NCBI GenBank assembly: GCA_016296505.1
Contig: JAEDJD010000005.1
Location: 1 to 64,000 of the forward strand
DNA: 64,000 nucleotides
From: Oscillospiraceae bacterium
GTDB taxonomy: Bacteria > Bacillota > Clostridia > Oscillospirales > Ruminococcaceae
Direction of reading: 5' to 3'
Both the position numbers and the translations under genes were made by a program. The notes below the pieces were generated by a model. It made no database searches. It had not been told where the DNA came from and saw only the letters and a program-made list of their open reading frames with translations. Within the stretch, counting starts at the first letter, position 1, and each line of letters opens with the position of its first letter. Below are positions 33,136 to 41,301 of the stretch, one piece after another.

Positions 33136-33731
33136 AGCATCACCTCTACATACATTTTCACTGTTTCTTCAATTCCCAGAATCCTTGCATATCGCATCAA
33201 ATTCGTGAGATTCTTACTGTTGCTTCTCATATATTCCTTCATTGCTGTCTGGAACACCTGAACATCCATTTTATCCCTGCATCGGATAATATCACACAGT
33301 GTCCTGTCCATATCATAAACCATTACTTGATTACCGTAATTGGTTTCAATTGTTGTTCTGCCAAAATTAAGCAACTCTGAACATACTGTATAAATTTTAT
33401 ATCCACGCTTACGGAGGTGCGTAGCGTTGTAGGTGCGGTTTACAGTCAGTGTTGTACAGCTTGGCTCACGTTCCATAAGTCCATGCAGATACAGTGCGGT
33501 TTCATGCGAGAACACAGCCTCTTTACTGCGAAGCTGAATGATATACAGCTCATCAAGCCATGCGTCCTCTGACATATATACCCCCTGTGCCACTCGTTCA
33601 AAATTGAATTTCTTTACATATTCTGACAGATAAGTTTTGGAAATTCCAGCTGTCACTACATCAGATGTGAGCAGAAATCCATTGTTTCTTTCTGCCAGCT
33701 GATTCATAATTTGCTGTTTGGTCATATTCAT
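33132..33731 (-). CDS. AbiEi-type antitoxin
   Basis: This ~199-residue protein has an N-terminal winged helix (QQIMNQLAERNNGFLLTSDVVTAGISKTYLSEYVKKFNFERVAQGVYM), then the AbiEi body (LYIIQLRSKEAVFSHETALYLHGL, VYDMDRTLCDIIRCRDKMDVQVFQTAMKEYM). These type IV antitoxins also repress their own operon. The stop overlaps the toxin start by four bases, the classic abiE layout. Start could be 33731 or 33725; both follow TAAGGTG. Confidence 0.88.
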   Translation of the reverse strand: MNMTKQQIMNQLAERNNGFLLTSDVVTAGISKTYLSEYVKKFNFERVAQGVYMSEDAWLDELYIIQLRSKEAVFSHETALYLHGLMEREPSCTTLTVNRTYNATHLRKRGYKIYTVCSELLNFGRTTIETNYGNQVMVYDMDRTLCDIIRCRDKMDVQVFQTAMKEYMRSNSKNLTNLMRYARILGIEETVKMYVEVML

Positions 33732-33832
33732 CACCTTACTTTCTCGCTTATATTATATCATATTTCAGCGACAAAGTAAAGTCTGTTTATCTAAAATCTA
33801 TAAATAATTTCAACCTTCCTCTGCTTCTGACC

Positions 33833-34917
33833 AGGAATACAGTGCAGTACAAGACAGAAGCTCCCTCCTACAAATGCCGAAAGCAGGTATCGCAGAAGCC
33901 AGAGCAGTGGGTACGCTGTGATAACACCCATGAGCCGATTATCAGCAGAGAGGATTGGGATGCGGTGCAGTCCTTATGGAAAAAGACAACCGCCAAAAAG
34001 AAAGCTGTATACAATCCCATGTTCACAGGATTACTACGATGTGCAGACTGCGGAGCACATATGAACTTCAAGCCTGATATGAACAGACGAAAGGACGGCA
34101 CGAACCTACAGCACCACGCATACACAGAGAACTGTTGCGCAGGCTGATCAAGGTGATTCGGATTGGGGAAACAACAGTTGTTCCTGATATACACTTCGTT
34201 TTTCAGCATCTGTGCAATTGAATTATCCGTCCACCTGTGGTGAACATTTCTCGGATTCGGCTTGTTCCGCTTCTGATAATAATAATCCCTCGGCGGAACA
34301 ATCTGCTGTTCATTCAGTATCGCAGCGATTCTGCAGCAGCTTTTTCCCTCCAATCTCAGCCTGAATATATACCGCACAATCTCCGCTGCCGTTTCATCAA
34401 TCACAAGCCTGTGGTCTTTCTTCTCATATCCGTAGGGTGCATAAGCGGCAAGATAACTGCCGTTTTTTGCTCGGATATGCTTTGCTGTTCGTACTCTCTG
34501 GCTCATATCCTTGCTGTACAGCTCGTTATACACATTCAGAAATGGCATAATATCATTGCCATCCCTTGCTGTGTCAATACCGTCATTGAGCGCAATAAAT
34601 CGAAAGCCAATCGAGGGGAACAGTTCTTCTTCATAGTATCCGCACTCTAAATGATTTCGTCCGAAGCGTGATAAATCCTTTACCAGAATCAGATTAATCT
34701 TTCCAAGCTTTGCGTCCTCAATCAGTCTCTGCACCTGCGGTCTGTTGAAGTTCAAGCCTGTATATCCGTCATCGGCATAAATGTCAATGATCTTCCAGCC
34801 TTTCTGAAAACAAAAGTCCATCAACATATGCTTCTGATTTTCTATGGACATGGATTCTCCCTCACGCAGATCATCATTGGAGAGCCGTACATAAATACCA
34901 ACTCTTACGTCCTTCAT
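33833..34917 (-). pseudogene. Large serine recombinase gene, internally inverted and deleted
   Basis: The minus strand (34917 down to ~34186) encodes an intact N-terminal part: VRVGIYVRLSNDDLREGES, DDGYTGLNFNRPQ, LVKDLSRFGRNH, YGYEKKDHR, WTDNSIAQMLKNEVYIRN. The expected continuation, NTVQYKTEAPSYKC...NTHEPIISREDWDAVQ...LLRCADCGAHMNF, is on the PLUS strand at 33836-34147. The piece between has been inverted; AGGAA occurs at both breakpoints. The plus-strand segment ends abruptly (NLQHHAYTENCC). It is followed in another frame by ELLRRLIKVIRIGETTVV, which looks like the far C-terminus, so a deletion of the zinc-ribbon/coiled-coil part also occurred. No functional recombinase can be made. Confidence 0.85.
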
Positions 34918-34969
34918 GATTACCTCCTGTGTAAAACGCCGCCCGATTGAATTCAGACGGCGTGTATTC

Positions 34970-35251
34970 TTATAGATCCTGCAAATCCGCAGCAGTCAGG
35001 TCATTTTCTGCATTATCCCTCGCAAGGTCGGTGTCAATGACCGCATAGGCATCAGAAATAGGCTTTTCCTGCGAAAATGGCTTTGTGTGGTAAACCTTCT
35101 GTGCAGGAGGTTTTGTCCCAGCAATAATTGAGTTGGCGTGCGTTTTTCCGTGCTTTGCTTTTCCCTGAATTTCAGGTACTTGGGTAGCTGTATTTTTCGG
35201 TTGTGTGTGCGTCCATTCGGGACGCTTCATGCCCTGTTTCGCCATATTCAT
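34970..35251 (-). CDS. Small transposon-associated hypothetical protein
   Basis: This 93-residue, low-complexity, basic-then-acidic protein contains KRPEWTHTQPKN, VPEIQGKAKHGKTHAN, GTKPPAQKVYHTKPFSQEKPISDAYAVIDTDLARDN and DLTAADLQDL. Its place 50 bp upstream of a serine recombinase gene, in the same direction, suggests a conserved accessory gene of that element family. Function unknown. The start is at 35251 or 35245 behind GAGGTG. Confidence 0.6.
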   Translation of the reverse strand: MNMAKQGMKRPEWTHTQPKNTATQVPEIQGKAKHGKTHANSIIAGTKPPAQKVYHTKPFSQEKPISDAYAVIDTDLARDNAENDLTAADLQDL

Positions 35252-35254
35252 CAC

Positions 35255-35579
35255 CTCGGGAATAGTATGTGAGGGTTTTGTTGAATTATGTATATCCCGA
35301 AAGCATGAAGGAAATTCGATACAAATATTTTTGACGGTGCTATATACTTCCTGATGTTCACATTATCGGTACAGTACGCTTCTTTCTCTGATCCCGATCT
35401 GAAAATATAACGGTGAATGCGGCAGCGTCCGTCACAAAAAGCTGCAACGCTGGTTCTTTTATATTTACTACCCAACTCACATACCAGTGCTACTTGTGTT
35501 AAAAGTTGTATTTGCTTGAATCTAAAATCATTTGACATACAACATGAATTGTTCTATAATAAAATCGAATAGGGGTGAT
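35255..35579. other. Intergenic region between recombinase remnant and MNT gene
   Basis: It holds a TATAAT-like box (35557-35562, TCTATAATAAAA) before the plus-strand MNT gene. A 95-codon minus-strand frame (35538-35251) lacks a ribosome site and any recognisable family, so I do not call it a gene. Confidence 0.4.
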
Positions 35580-35876
35580 ATGATGCAATACAATCTTCCC
35601 GACAGAGTGCTAAAGGATATTGTGAATGCAGCGGATCGTGCTACTGTTACAAGGATTGTTCTTTTTGGTTCACGTGCCAGAGGGACACACCGCGAACGAA
35701 GTGATATTGATCTAGCTGTATTTGGCGGTGACTTCGATCAGTTTTTCTGGATAATTCAGGAGCATTCATGGTCATTGTTGCGGTTTGATTTGGTTGAAAC
35801 AGAATCGTGTACGAATCTGGAGTTACTCGCTGAGATTGAACGAGAAGGTGTTGTTCTTTATGAAAAAATACGATAA
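35580..35876 (+). CDS. MNT-type minimal nucleotidyltransferase (antitoxin-like)
   Basis: This 98-residue protein has VTRIVLFGSRARGTHRERSDIDLAVFG: the GSRARG motif and the DxD pair of minimal nucleotidyltransferases. In MNT/HEPT pairs it modifies and neutralises the HEPT partner. Start at ATG 35580 with AGGGGTG upstream. Its end overlaps the start of the HEPT gene (ATG 35860) by 17 bp, as usual for this pair. The catalytic motifs look intact although the partner gene is broken. Confidence 0.85.
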   Translation: MMQYNLPDRVLKDIVNAADRATVTRIVLFGSRARGTHRERSDIDLAVFGGDFDQFFWIIQEHSWSLLRFDLVETESCTNLELLAEIEREGVVLYEKIR

Positions 35877-36286
35877 CTATATCAGAAGTCTGTCCGCTTT
35901 ACAGAGAGCAAATTTTGATCAAGCTGACTGTGGTGATATATATATATAGAACAGGTATTGTTGGTCAATTTAATCTGACATTTGAATTGGCGTGGAAGTA
36001 CTTGCAGTCTGTTCTACAGATGCACCCTGTCGCCAGTGCCGAAACAGGATCTCCGCGTGAGTTCCTGAAATTAGGTTATTAAGCTTGTTTTTTGCAAAAT
36101 GCTGATGTATGGCTCTTGATGCTGAAAAAAAGAAACCTCTCTGTTCATATATATGATGAGGGACAGATGGATGAATTGATCGTGCTGATTCGTGATAGCT
36201 TTGTCCCTGCATTTCTTGCACTTGCTGATACAATCAAGAAAAAAATAGCCGAAACGGAAAATGATACATGGGAAACAAACAAGTAA
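35860..36286 (+). pseudogene. HEPT-domain partner gene, frameshifted and nonsense-mutated
   Basis: ATG 35860 reads MKKYDNYIRSLSALQRANFDQA and then stops in an (AT)n run near 35937-35949. In the next frame the HEPT/HI0074 sequence resumes: GIVGQFNLTFELAWKYLQSVL, SPREFLKLGY. It then meets a TAA (36080-36082) and goes on in the same frame with NADVWLLMLKKRNLSVHIYDEGQMDELI...FVPAFLALADTIKKKI. At least two lesions separate the parts, so the protein is not made as a whole. Confidence 0.85.
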
Positions 36287-36453
36287 AGCGGAGCAAGGAT
36301 ATTTCCTGCTCCGCTATTTGTCTGTTCTGGATTCTCTCTGTTCGGATTGTCTCGTTCTCTTCGCAAACAATCGGCAATCAAGATATAAATTTTGTTATAA
36401 TAATAAAAATAGGTCGTAAACCTTTCGATTTACAACCTATTTACGGAAAATAG

Positions 36454-36530
36454 TGGTCGAGGTGACAGGACTTGAACCTGCGGCCTCTGCGTCCCGAACG
36501 CAGCGCTCTACCAAACTGAGCCACACCTCG
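36454..36530 (-). tRNA. tRNA-Pro (anticodon CGG)
   Basis: The minus strand folds as a cloverleaf: acceptor CGAGGTG/CACCTCG, anticodon stem CTGCG/CGCAG with loop TTCGGGA, T arm with GGTTCAAGTCC, discriminator A and encoded CCA. It borders the accessory strip to its left and could be an old integration landmark. Confidence 0.95.
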
Positions 36531-36650
36531 ATATGAGATTTCAGCAGCCGTCTGTCTCATGACTGCTTTGCTATTATAGCACAAAGTTACGAAAATGTCA
36601 AGAGGAAATTCCGCAAATTGCAAAAATTATCAAAAAACACAATTTACCCC

Positions 36651-36679
36651 TTGAAATTCACAAAGAAATGTGGTATAAT
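36651..36679 (+). promoter_or_regulatory. Promoter of SRP RNA / TPR-dnaX region
   Basis: TTGAAA (36651-36656), 17 bp spacer, TATAAT (36674-36679). Confidence 0.8.
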
Positions 36680-36723
36680 GATATCAGATTGAGGCTGACG
36701 CTTCTAATCGAAACGAAATATCT

Positions 36724-36857
36724 GGGAATTCCGGATTATAGGTGTGCGGGCCCTGTGCAGCTAAGCACCGTGAACCATGTCAGGCGGGGAACCGAGCAGC
36801 ATTAAGCGGATCGCTGGGCGTGCCGCAGTCAGCCTGCACACCTATGCTCCGGAATTT
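36724..36857 (+). ncRNA. ffs: Signal recognition particle RNA (4.5S/ffs type)
   Basis: The conserved SRP domain IV is visible: GTGAACCATGTCAGG, GGGGAACCGAGCAGC and TTAAGCGGATCGCTGGG. Long terminal pairing follows: AATTCCGG..TATAGGTGTGC against GCACACCTAT..CCGGAATT. The stem is followed by TTTTCTG. The 5' end may extend towards 36687. A protein frame that starts at 36742 across this RNA is a shadow. Confidence 0.88.
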
Positions 36858-36894
36858 TCTGTCTGTCAGGCTTGCAGCCGGATCGGAGGCGCAT

Positions 36895-37824
36895 ATGGGC
36901 GACAGGCTCCGAAAATACACAAAACAGCTTTGGAAACTCGGTGTTCAGGCTGGGCTGCCCAGTTTGCTGATATACGGCATTCTGCTCGGCTCATTTGTCC
37001 TGCGCGGCACTCCGCAGAATGGTGACATTCAGCCGATCATATATTTGCGGCTGTTGATTGTCTGTTATCTGATCGTATTTGTCGTCACCTGCGTACTGCA
37101 TTATAAGGATATGATTCACGCGATTTTGCGCGCAGACGAGCATTTAATCGGGAAGAATTTCGGCGGCTTTCGTAAACAGGACAAGCTCTTTTGTACCGGC
37201 ATGGAAGCCTATGCCGCTGACCGTCCGCGTGAGGCGTTGGAATATTTCCTCGCTGTACAGAATGATTTTGAATTGACCGAAGCAGAAAGCGGTGTCCTTG
37301 CATTTTATCTTGGGCGCTGCTATCAGATGCTTGATTGTCCCTCCAACGCTGTCAGCTATTATCAGTCGGCGCGTGCGAAAGGTTTTTCTGAATCGTTCGC
37401 GAAACTGTTTGAAGCGCGCAGCTACGCCGAATGCGGCGATTTTGCAAACAGTCTTGCACACTTTCAGGATTTACTCGCCAATGACCCGCCGGCGGAATTT
37501 TATTTTTTGTATACCGATATCGGGTATCTCTACATCAAACAGAATCAACCGGAGCAAGCGGAGGAATGGTTCCGCAAATCTATTGAACAAAAACAGAATT
37601 ATGCATTTGCACTCGGCGGTATGGCGATTGCCGCTTTGCAAAAGGGCAATTTTGCCGAGGCGCAGGACTATCACTATAAGGCGTTAATCAATCATCTTGA
37701 AAACGCGGTCGGCTTCCGCAAATATTATGAGGAAACCAAACGCCTGATGCTCGACGCACATCCGGAATGGTCTGAGAAAATCGGCGCCCATCCGGAAACG
37801 GACACCGCAAAATCTGAAACCTAA
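36895..37824 (+). CDS. Membrane-anchored TPR protein
   Basis: This 309-residue protein starts at ATG 36895 behind CGGAGG. Two TM helices lie at ~15-35 (GLPSLLIYGILLGSFVL) and ~45-68 (IIYLRLLIVCYLIVFVV), then a cytoplasmic-looking helical part with several TPR-like repeats (GVLAFYLGRCYQML, KLFEARSYAECGDFANSLAHF, FYFLYTDIGYLYIKQNQPEQAEEWFRKSIEQ, FALGGMAIAALQKGNFAEAQDYHYKAL). Function unknown. It is 15 bp before dnaX, so probably cotranscribed. Confidence 0.8.
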   Translation: MGDRLRKYTKQLWKLGVQAGLPSLLIYGILLGSFVLRGTPQNGDIQPIIYLRLLIVCYLIVFVVTCVLHYKDMIHAILRADEHLIGKNFGGFRKQDKLFCTGMEAYAADRPREALEYFLAVQNDFELTEAESGVLAFYLGRCYQMLDCPSNAVSYYQSARAKGFSESFAKLFEARSYAECGDFANSLAHFQDLLANDPPAEFYFLYTDIGYLYIKQNQPEQAEEWFRKSIEQKQNYAFALGGMAIAALQKGNFAEAQDYHYKALINHLENAVGFRKYYEETKRLMLDAHPEWSEKIGAHPETDTAKSET

Positions 37825-37839
37825 AGGAGCGTGAGAGGC

Positions 37840-39453
37840 TTGACTGCGTATGAAGCGCTCTATCGCAAATGGCGGCCGCAAACCTTTGATGATATTGTTG
37901 CGCAGCCGCACATCACACGCACATTAAAAAATCAGATCATGCACGAAAAAACCGCCCATGCCTATCTGTTTACAGGCTCGCGCGGTACAGGCAAGACAAC
38001 CTGTGCACGTATCTTTGCCAAGGCAGTCAACTGTCTGCGTCCCAAAGACGGCAATCCATGTCTTGAATGCGAGATCTGTCGGGACGCCGAGGACGGCGCT
38101 TTGACCGATATCATTGAAATCGACGGCGCTTCCAACAACGGCGTGGAAGAAGTGCGGAGTCTGCGCGAAAACGCAGTCTATCTGCCTGTTCGCTGCAAAT
38201 ATAAAGTCTATGTCATCGACGAGGTTCATATGATGTCGCCGGGCGCATTCAACGCCCTGTTGAAAATCATCGAAGAACCGCCTGCATACGTCAAATTTGT
38301 TTTCGCGACGACTGAGATTCACAAGGTTCCTGCAACCATTCTTTCACGCTGTCAGCGATTTGATTTCCGCCGGATTCTGCCTGCCGATATTGCCGGACGT
38401 ATCCAGTATATCTCGGAGCATGAATCGTTCAGCATCTCCAATGCGGCTGCGCACCGTATCGCGATGCTCTCTGACGGCGGTATGCGTGACGCATTGAGTC
38501 TGCTTGATCAATGCGCTGGCATCTCTGATGATATCGAAACGAAAACAGTCGAAGAAGCAGTCGGTGTGGCAGGGACGGAATCCGTCTTTTTGATTCTCCG
38601 CGCAATCGCATCCAAAAATGCCGCAAACGCACTGGAACGCATTGATCTGCTCTATCAGCAATCGAAGGATATGACGCGTTTTGCCGATGATATTTCGCAG
38701 CAGCTTCGCAGTATCATGCTGCTGAAAACTGCCCCGAAAGATCCAGCATTGGTCAATGTCATGCCGGATGAACTTTCACAATTACAAGATATTTCCGCAA
38801 TGTTTACGCTCCCTGCCGTATTGGAAGCGCTCGCTGCCATCCGGCAGTGCTGCGACCGCATGACGCGCGCCGGCAACCGCCGTATGGAGCTTGAAATGAC
38901 GCTGATTCGACTCTGCACCGATTATCAGCAGGCGAATCAGGAAATAAAGGCGCTGAATAATCGTATTGCAGCATTGGAGCAGCAGCTTCAGGCGCTCCGA
39001 CAGAACGGTATATCCGCTGTTGCACCGCTGCCACAAGCACCGCGTCCCCAAAAGACCGTATCAGCAAATATACCGGCACAAAATCTGCAAATGGAGGGCA
39101 AACCCGATGAGAAGCAATTCCTGCCGCTGAAAAACTGGGCAGCGGTTCTGGAACGCTTCTACGATCTTGCGCCGACCATTGCCGGATTGTTGGAAAATTC
39201 CAACGCATTTACCGATGAAGAAAAGGGCTTGCTATATATTAAGGTGCGCAATTCTCTCTTTAAGCGTCTGTTCCGTCAGCAGGATTCCGATATGCTGCTG
39301 GACGCCGCCGAGCAGGTGCTCGGCAAACGCTATCAGCTTCGTTATAAGACAATCGAAACCGAAGCCGAGCAGATTTCACCAGCCGATATGCTCCTACAGC
39401 GCGCCCGTGAACAGGGCATCCGCACCGGTGAGCAGGAGAACAGCAGCGTGTAA
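37840..39453 (+). CDS. dnaX: DNA polymerase III subunit gamma/tau
   Basis: This clamp-loader ATPase starts MTAYEALYRKWRPQTFDDIVAQ, has Walker A GSRGTGKTTCARIFAKAVNC, four zinc-binding Cys (CLRPKDGNPCLECEIC), Walker B YKVYVIDEVHMMS and sensor ATTEIHKVPATILSRCQRF. The tau-like C-terminus is short; total 537 residues. The best start is TTG at 37840 (RBS AAAGGAG); a GTG at 37831 is too close to the ribosome site. It is followed by ybaB and recR in the usual order. Confidence 0.95.
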   Translation: MTAYEALYRKWRPQTFDDIVAQPHITRTLKNQIMHEKTAHAYLFTGSRGTGKTTCARIFAKAVNCLRPKDGNPCLECEICRDAEDGALTDIIEIDGASNNGVEEVRSLRENAVYLPVRCKYKVYVIDEVHMMSPGAFNALLKIIEEPPAYVKFVFATTEIHKVPATILSRCQRFDFRRILPADIAGRIQYISEHESFSISNAAAHRIAMLSDGGMRDALSLLDQCAGISDDIETKTVEEAVGVAGTESVFLILRAIASKNAANALERIDLLYQQSKDMTRFADDISQQLRSIMLLKTAPKDPALVNVMPDELSQLQDISAMFTLPAVLEALAAIRQCCDRMTRAGNRRMELEMTLIRLCTDYQQANQEIKALNNRIAALEQQLQALRQNGISAVAPLPQAPRPQKTVSANIPAQNLQMEGKPDEKQFLPLKNWAAVLERFYDLAPTIAGLLENSNAFTDEEKGLLYIKVRNSLFKRLFRQQDSDMLLDAAEQVLGKRYQLRYKTIETEAEQISPADMLLQRAREQGIRTGEQENSSV

Positions 39454-39526
39454 TCAAATCGCATGATATTGCCGCAGATCGCGGCTTGTCATATATGAAA
39501 TTTTAGAAAACGATAGGAGAATTCTT

Positions 39527-39874
39527 ATGAAATCCAGAGTACCGAAGCAGTTTCAGGGCGGCGGCCAGGACATGAACTCCATGATCCATCAGGCACGCAA
39601 AATGCAGGATCAGATCACTGCACTTCAGGAAGATATCGAGCAGCGTACATTTTCCGCATCTGCTGGCGGCGGCGCTGTTTCCGTCACACTGACTGGTAAA
39701 AAAACCCTTCAGTCCATTGAGCTGAAGAAAGAGGTTGTCGATCCGGAAGATATCGAGATGCTGCAGGATCTCATCATCAGCGCAGTCAACGAGGCTGTTA
39801 ACAACATCGAGGATACCACCGAGAACGAGATGACCAAGATCACCGGCGGTGTTGCACTCCCGGGTCTGTTCTGA
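39527..39874 (+). CDS. ybaB: YbaB/EbfC nucleoid-associated protein
   Basis: This 115-residue protein has the family core MNSMIHQARKMQDQITALQEDIEQ, ASAGGGAVSVTLTGKKTLQSIELKKEVVDPEDIEMLQDLIISAVNEA. It binds DNA as a dimer. It lies between dnaX and recR, the standard bacterial arrangement, with AGGAGA before the ATG. Confidence 0.93.
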   Translation: MKSRVPKQFQGGGQDMNSMIHQARKMQDQITALQEDIEQRTFSASAGGGAVSVTLTGKKTLQSIELKKEVVDPEDIEMLQDLIISAVNEAVNNIEDTTENEMTKITGGVALPGLF

Positions 39875-39880
39875 TTTTCC

Positions 39881-40483
39881 ATGGAAGATTTCAGCGCATT
39901 GCCGCTTGTTGTCTTAGCAGAAAAATTTGCAGCGCTGCCGGGTATCGGAATGAAAACCGCGCAACGCCTTGCTTATGCGGTCATGGAGATGCCCGAAACA
40001 GAAGCGTCCGCTTTTGCAGAGGCAATCCTCAATGCGAAACATCAGATCCACGACTGCCCTGTTTGTCAGAACCTGACTGAGCAGCCGGTTTGCAGCATCT
40101 GCGGCAATCCAAAGCGTGACGCTGCAACGGTTTGCGTGGTCGAAGGCCCGAAGGATGTCGCGGCAATCGAGCGTACCCATGAATACCACGGACTGTATCA
40201 TGTGCTGCATGGGCTGATTTCTCCGCTGGACGGCATTGGCGCCGAGCAGCTCCGCGTTGCTGAACTGCTCAAGCGGATTCGCGAGGGCGGCATAGAGGAA
40301 CTGATCATGGCAACCAATCCGAGCGTGGAAGGCGAGGCAACTGCTATGTATCTTTCTCGTCTTTGCAAACCGCTTGGCGTCCGCGTCACACGATTAGCCT
40401 TTGGCTTACCGGTCGGCGGCGTGATTGAGTATACGGATGAGGTTACGCTCTATCGTGCGCTCTCTAACCGCAGCGAAATGTAA
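39881..40483 (+). CDS. recR: Recombination protein RecR
   Basis: This 200-residue protein has an HhH motif (LPGIGMKTAQRLAYAVM), a Cys4 zinc finger (CPVCQNLTEQPVCSIC), a Toprim domain (VCVVEGPKDVAAIERT..Y.GLYHVLHGLISPLDGIG) and the end TRLAFGLPVGGVIEYTDEVTLYRAL. It works with RecF/RecO in gap repair. It starts 6 bp after ybaB. Confidence 0.95.
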   Translation: MEDFSALPLVVLAEKFAALPGIGMKTAQRLAYAVMEMPETEASAFAEAILNAKHQIHDCPVCQNLTEQPVCSICGNPKRDAATVCVVEGPKDVAAIERTHEYHGLYHVLHGLISPLDGIGAEQLRVAELLKRIREGGIEELIMATNPSVEGEATAMYLSRLCKPLGVRVTRLAFGLPVGGVIEYTDEVTLYRALSNRSEM

Positions 40484-40507
40484 AACGGCAATAAATTTAT
40501 GATGGAT

Positions 40508-40551
40508 AAAACCGGACGTTCTGACATGAAAATGCCAAGGTCCGGTTTTTC
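40508..40551 (+). terminator. Terminator of dnaX-ybaB-recR
   Basis: AAAACCGGAC (40508-40517) pairs with GTCCGGTTTT (40540-40549), followed by T. Confidence 0.75.
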
Positions 40552-40571
40552 GTTCAAGGAGCAATTTTTGC

Positions 40572-41240
40572 ATGAAGCATTATAAAAGCATTATTTTCGA
40601 TATGGACGGCACACTGCTCGATTCCATGGAAATGTGGGCGCAGCTTGACCGTAGATTTCTGCTAGAAAACGGCATTGAACCGCCTCCGGATATTTCCGAT
40701 ATCGTCAAAAAAATGACCATTGATACATCATCCGCTTATTTTGTAGACCGGTTTGCGCTTTCCATGACGCCGCAGCAAGTCAGACTGCGCGTGGAACAGC
40801 TTGCCGCAGAAGCGTATGAACAGGATCTGCCGCTGAAAACCGGTGCGGCAGCATTTCTCAAAGCAGCCGCAGAACGAGGAATCCCGTGCGCAATCGCAAG
40901 CGTAACCTATCCCGCGCTGTTAGAGGCTGCACTCAGACGGCTCGGCATCCGACAGTATTTCCGCTGCATCCTGACGCCGGAATCCGGTACCGCAGGCAAA
41001 CATGAGCCGGAAATCTATCTGGAAACCGCCAGACGGCTTGGCACATCTCCTGCGGAAACCATCGTCATTGAGGACGCACTCTATGCCGCTGAAACTGCGG
41101 TGTCTGCCGGATTCTGCACGATCGGATTCCGTGACGCCGCAGGTCAGGCTGATTGGTCGGCACTCGAAGCCGTGTGCAGCAGAACCATCGGATGCTGGAC
41201 AGAACTGAACACCGCAGAGTTCTTCTCCGCATTCCAATAA
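40572..41240 (+). CDS. HAD-family sugar-phosphatase-like hydrolase
   Basis: This 222-residue protein has motif I IIFDMDGTLLDSMEMW (nucleophile Asp), a helical cap (~20-85), motif II IASVTYP, a Lys region GTAGKHEPEIYLETARRLG and motif III/IV TIVIEDALYAAETAVSAGF. It belongs to the beta-phosphoglucomutase/phosphoglycolate-phosphatase branch; substrate unknown. RBS CAAGGAG. It stands alone between two terminators. Confidence 0.88.
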   Translation: MKHYKSIIFDMDGTLLDSMEMWAQLDRRFLLENGIEPPPDISDIVKKMTIDTSSAYFVDRFALSMTPQQVRLRVEQLAAEAYEQDLPLKTGAAAFLKAAAERGIPCAIASVTYPALLEAALRRLGIRQYFRCILTPESGTAGKHEPEIYLETARRLGTSPAETIVIEDALYAAETAVSAGFCTIGFRDAAGQADWSALEAVCSRTIGCWTELNTAEFFSAFQ

Positions 41241-41251
41241 CCAACCGATAC

Positions 41252-41299
41252 AAAAGCCGCGAAACCAAGCGTATCAGCTTGTATTTCGCGGCTGAATTT
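41252..41299. terminator. Bidirectional terminator
   Basis: AGCCGCGAAA (41256-41265) pairs with TTTCGCGGCT (41285-41294). It separates the convergent HAD and pectinesterase genes. Confidence 0.8.
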
Positions 41300-41301
41300 T
41301 A

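Noticed and set aside
33842..34147. Separate plus-strand gene with recombinase similarity
   Set aside because: It is the inverted middle piece of the neighbouring recombinase gene, without its own start signals.
35251..35538. 95-codon minus-strand frame
   Set aside because: No ribosome site, no recognisable motif, and it overlaps the start region of the flanking gene.
36742..36894. N-terminal extension of the TPR protein
   Set aside because: This stretch is the SRP RNA; the coding start with a ribosome site is at 36895.
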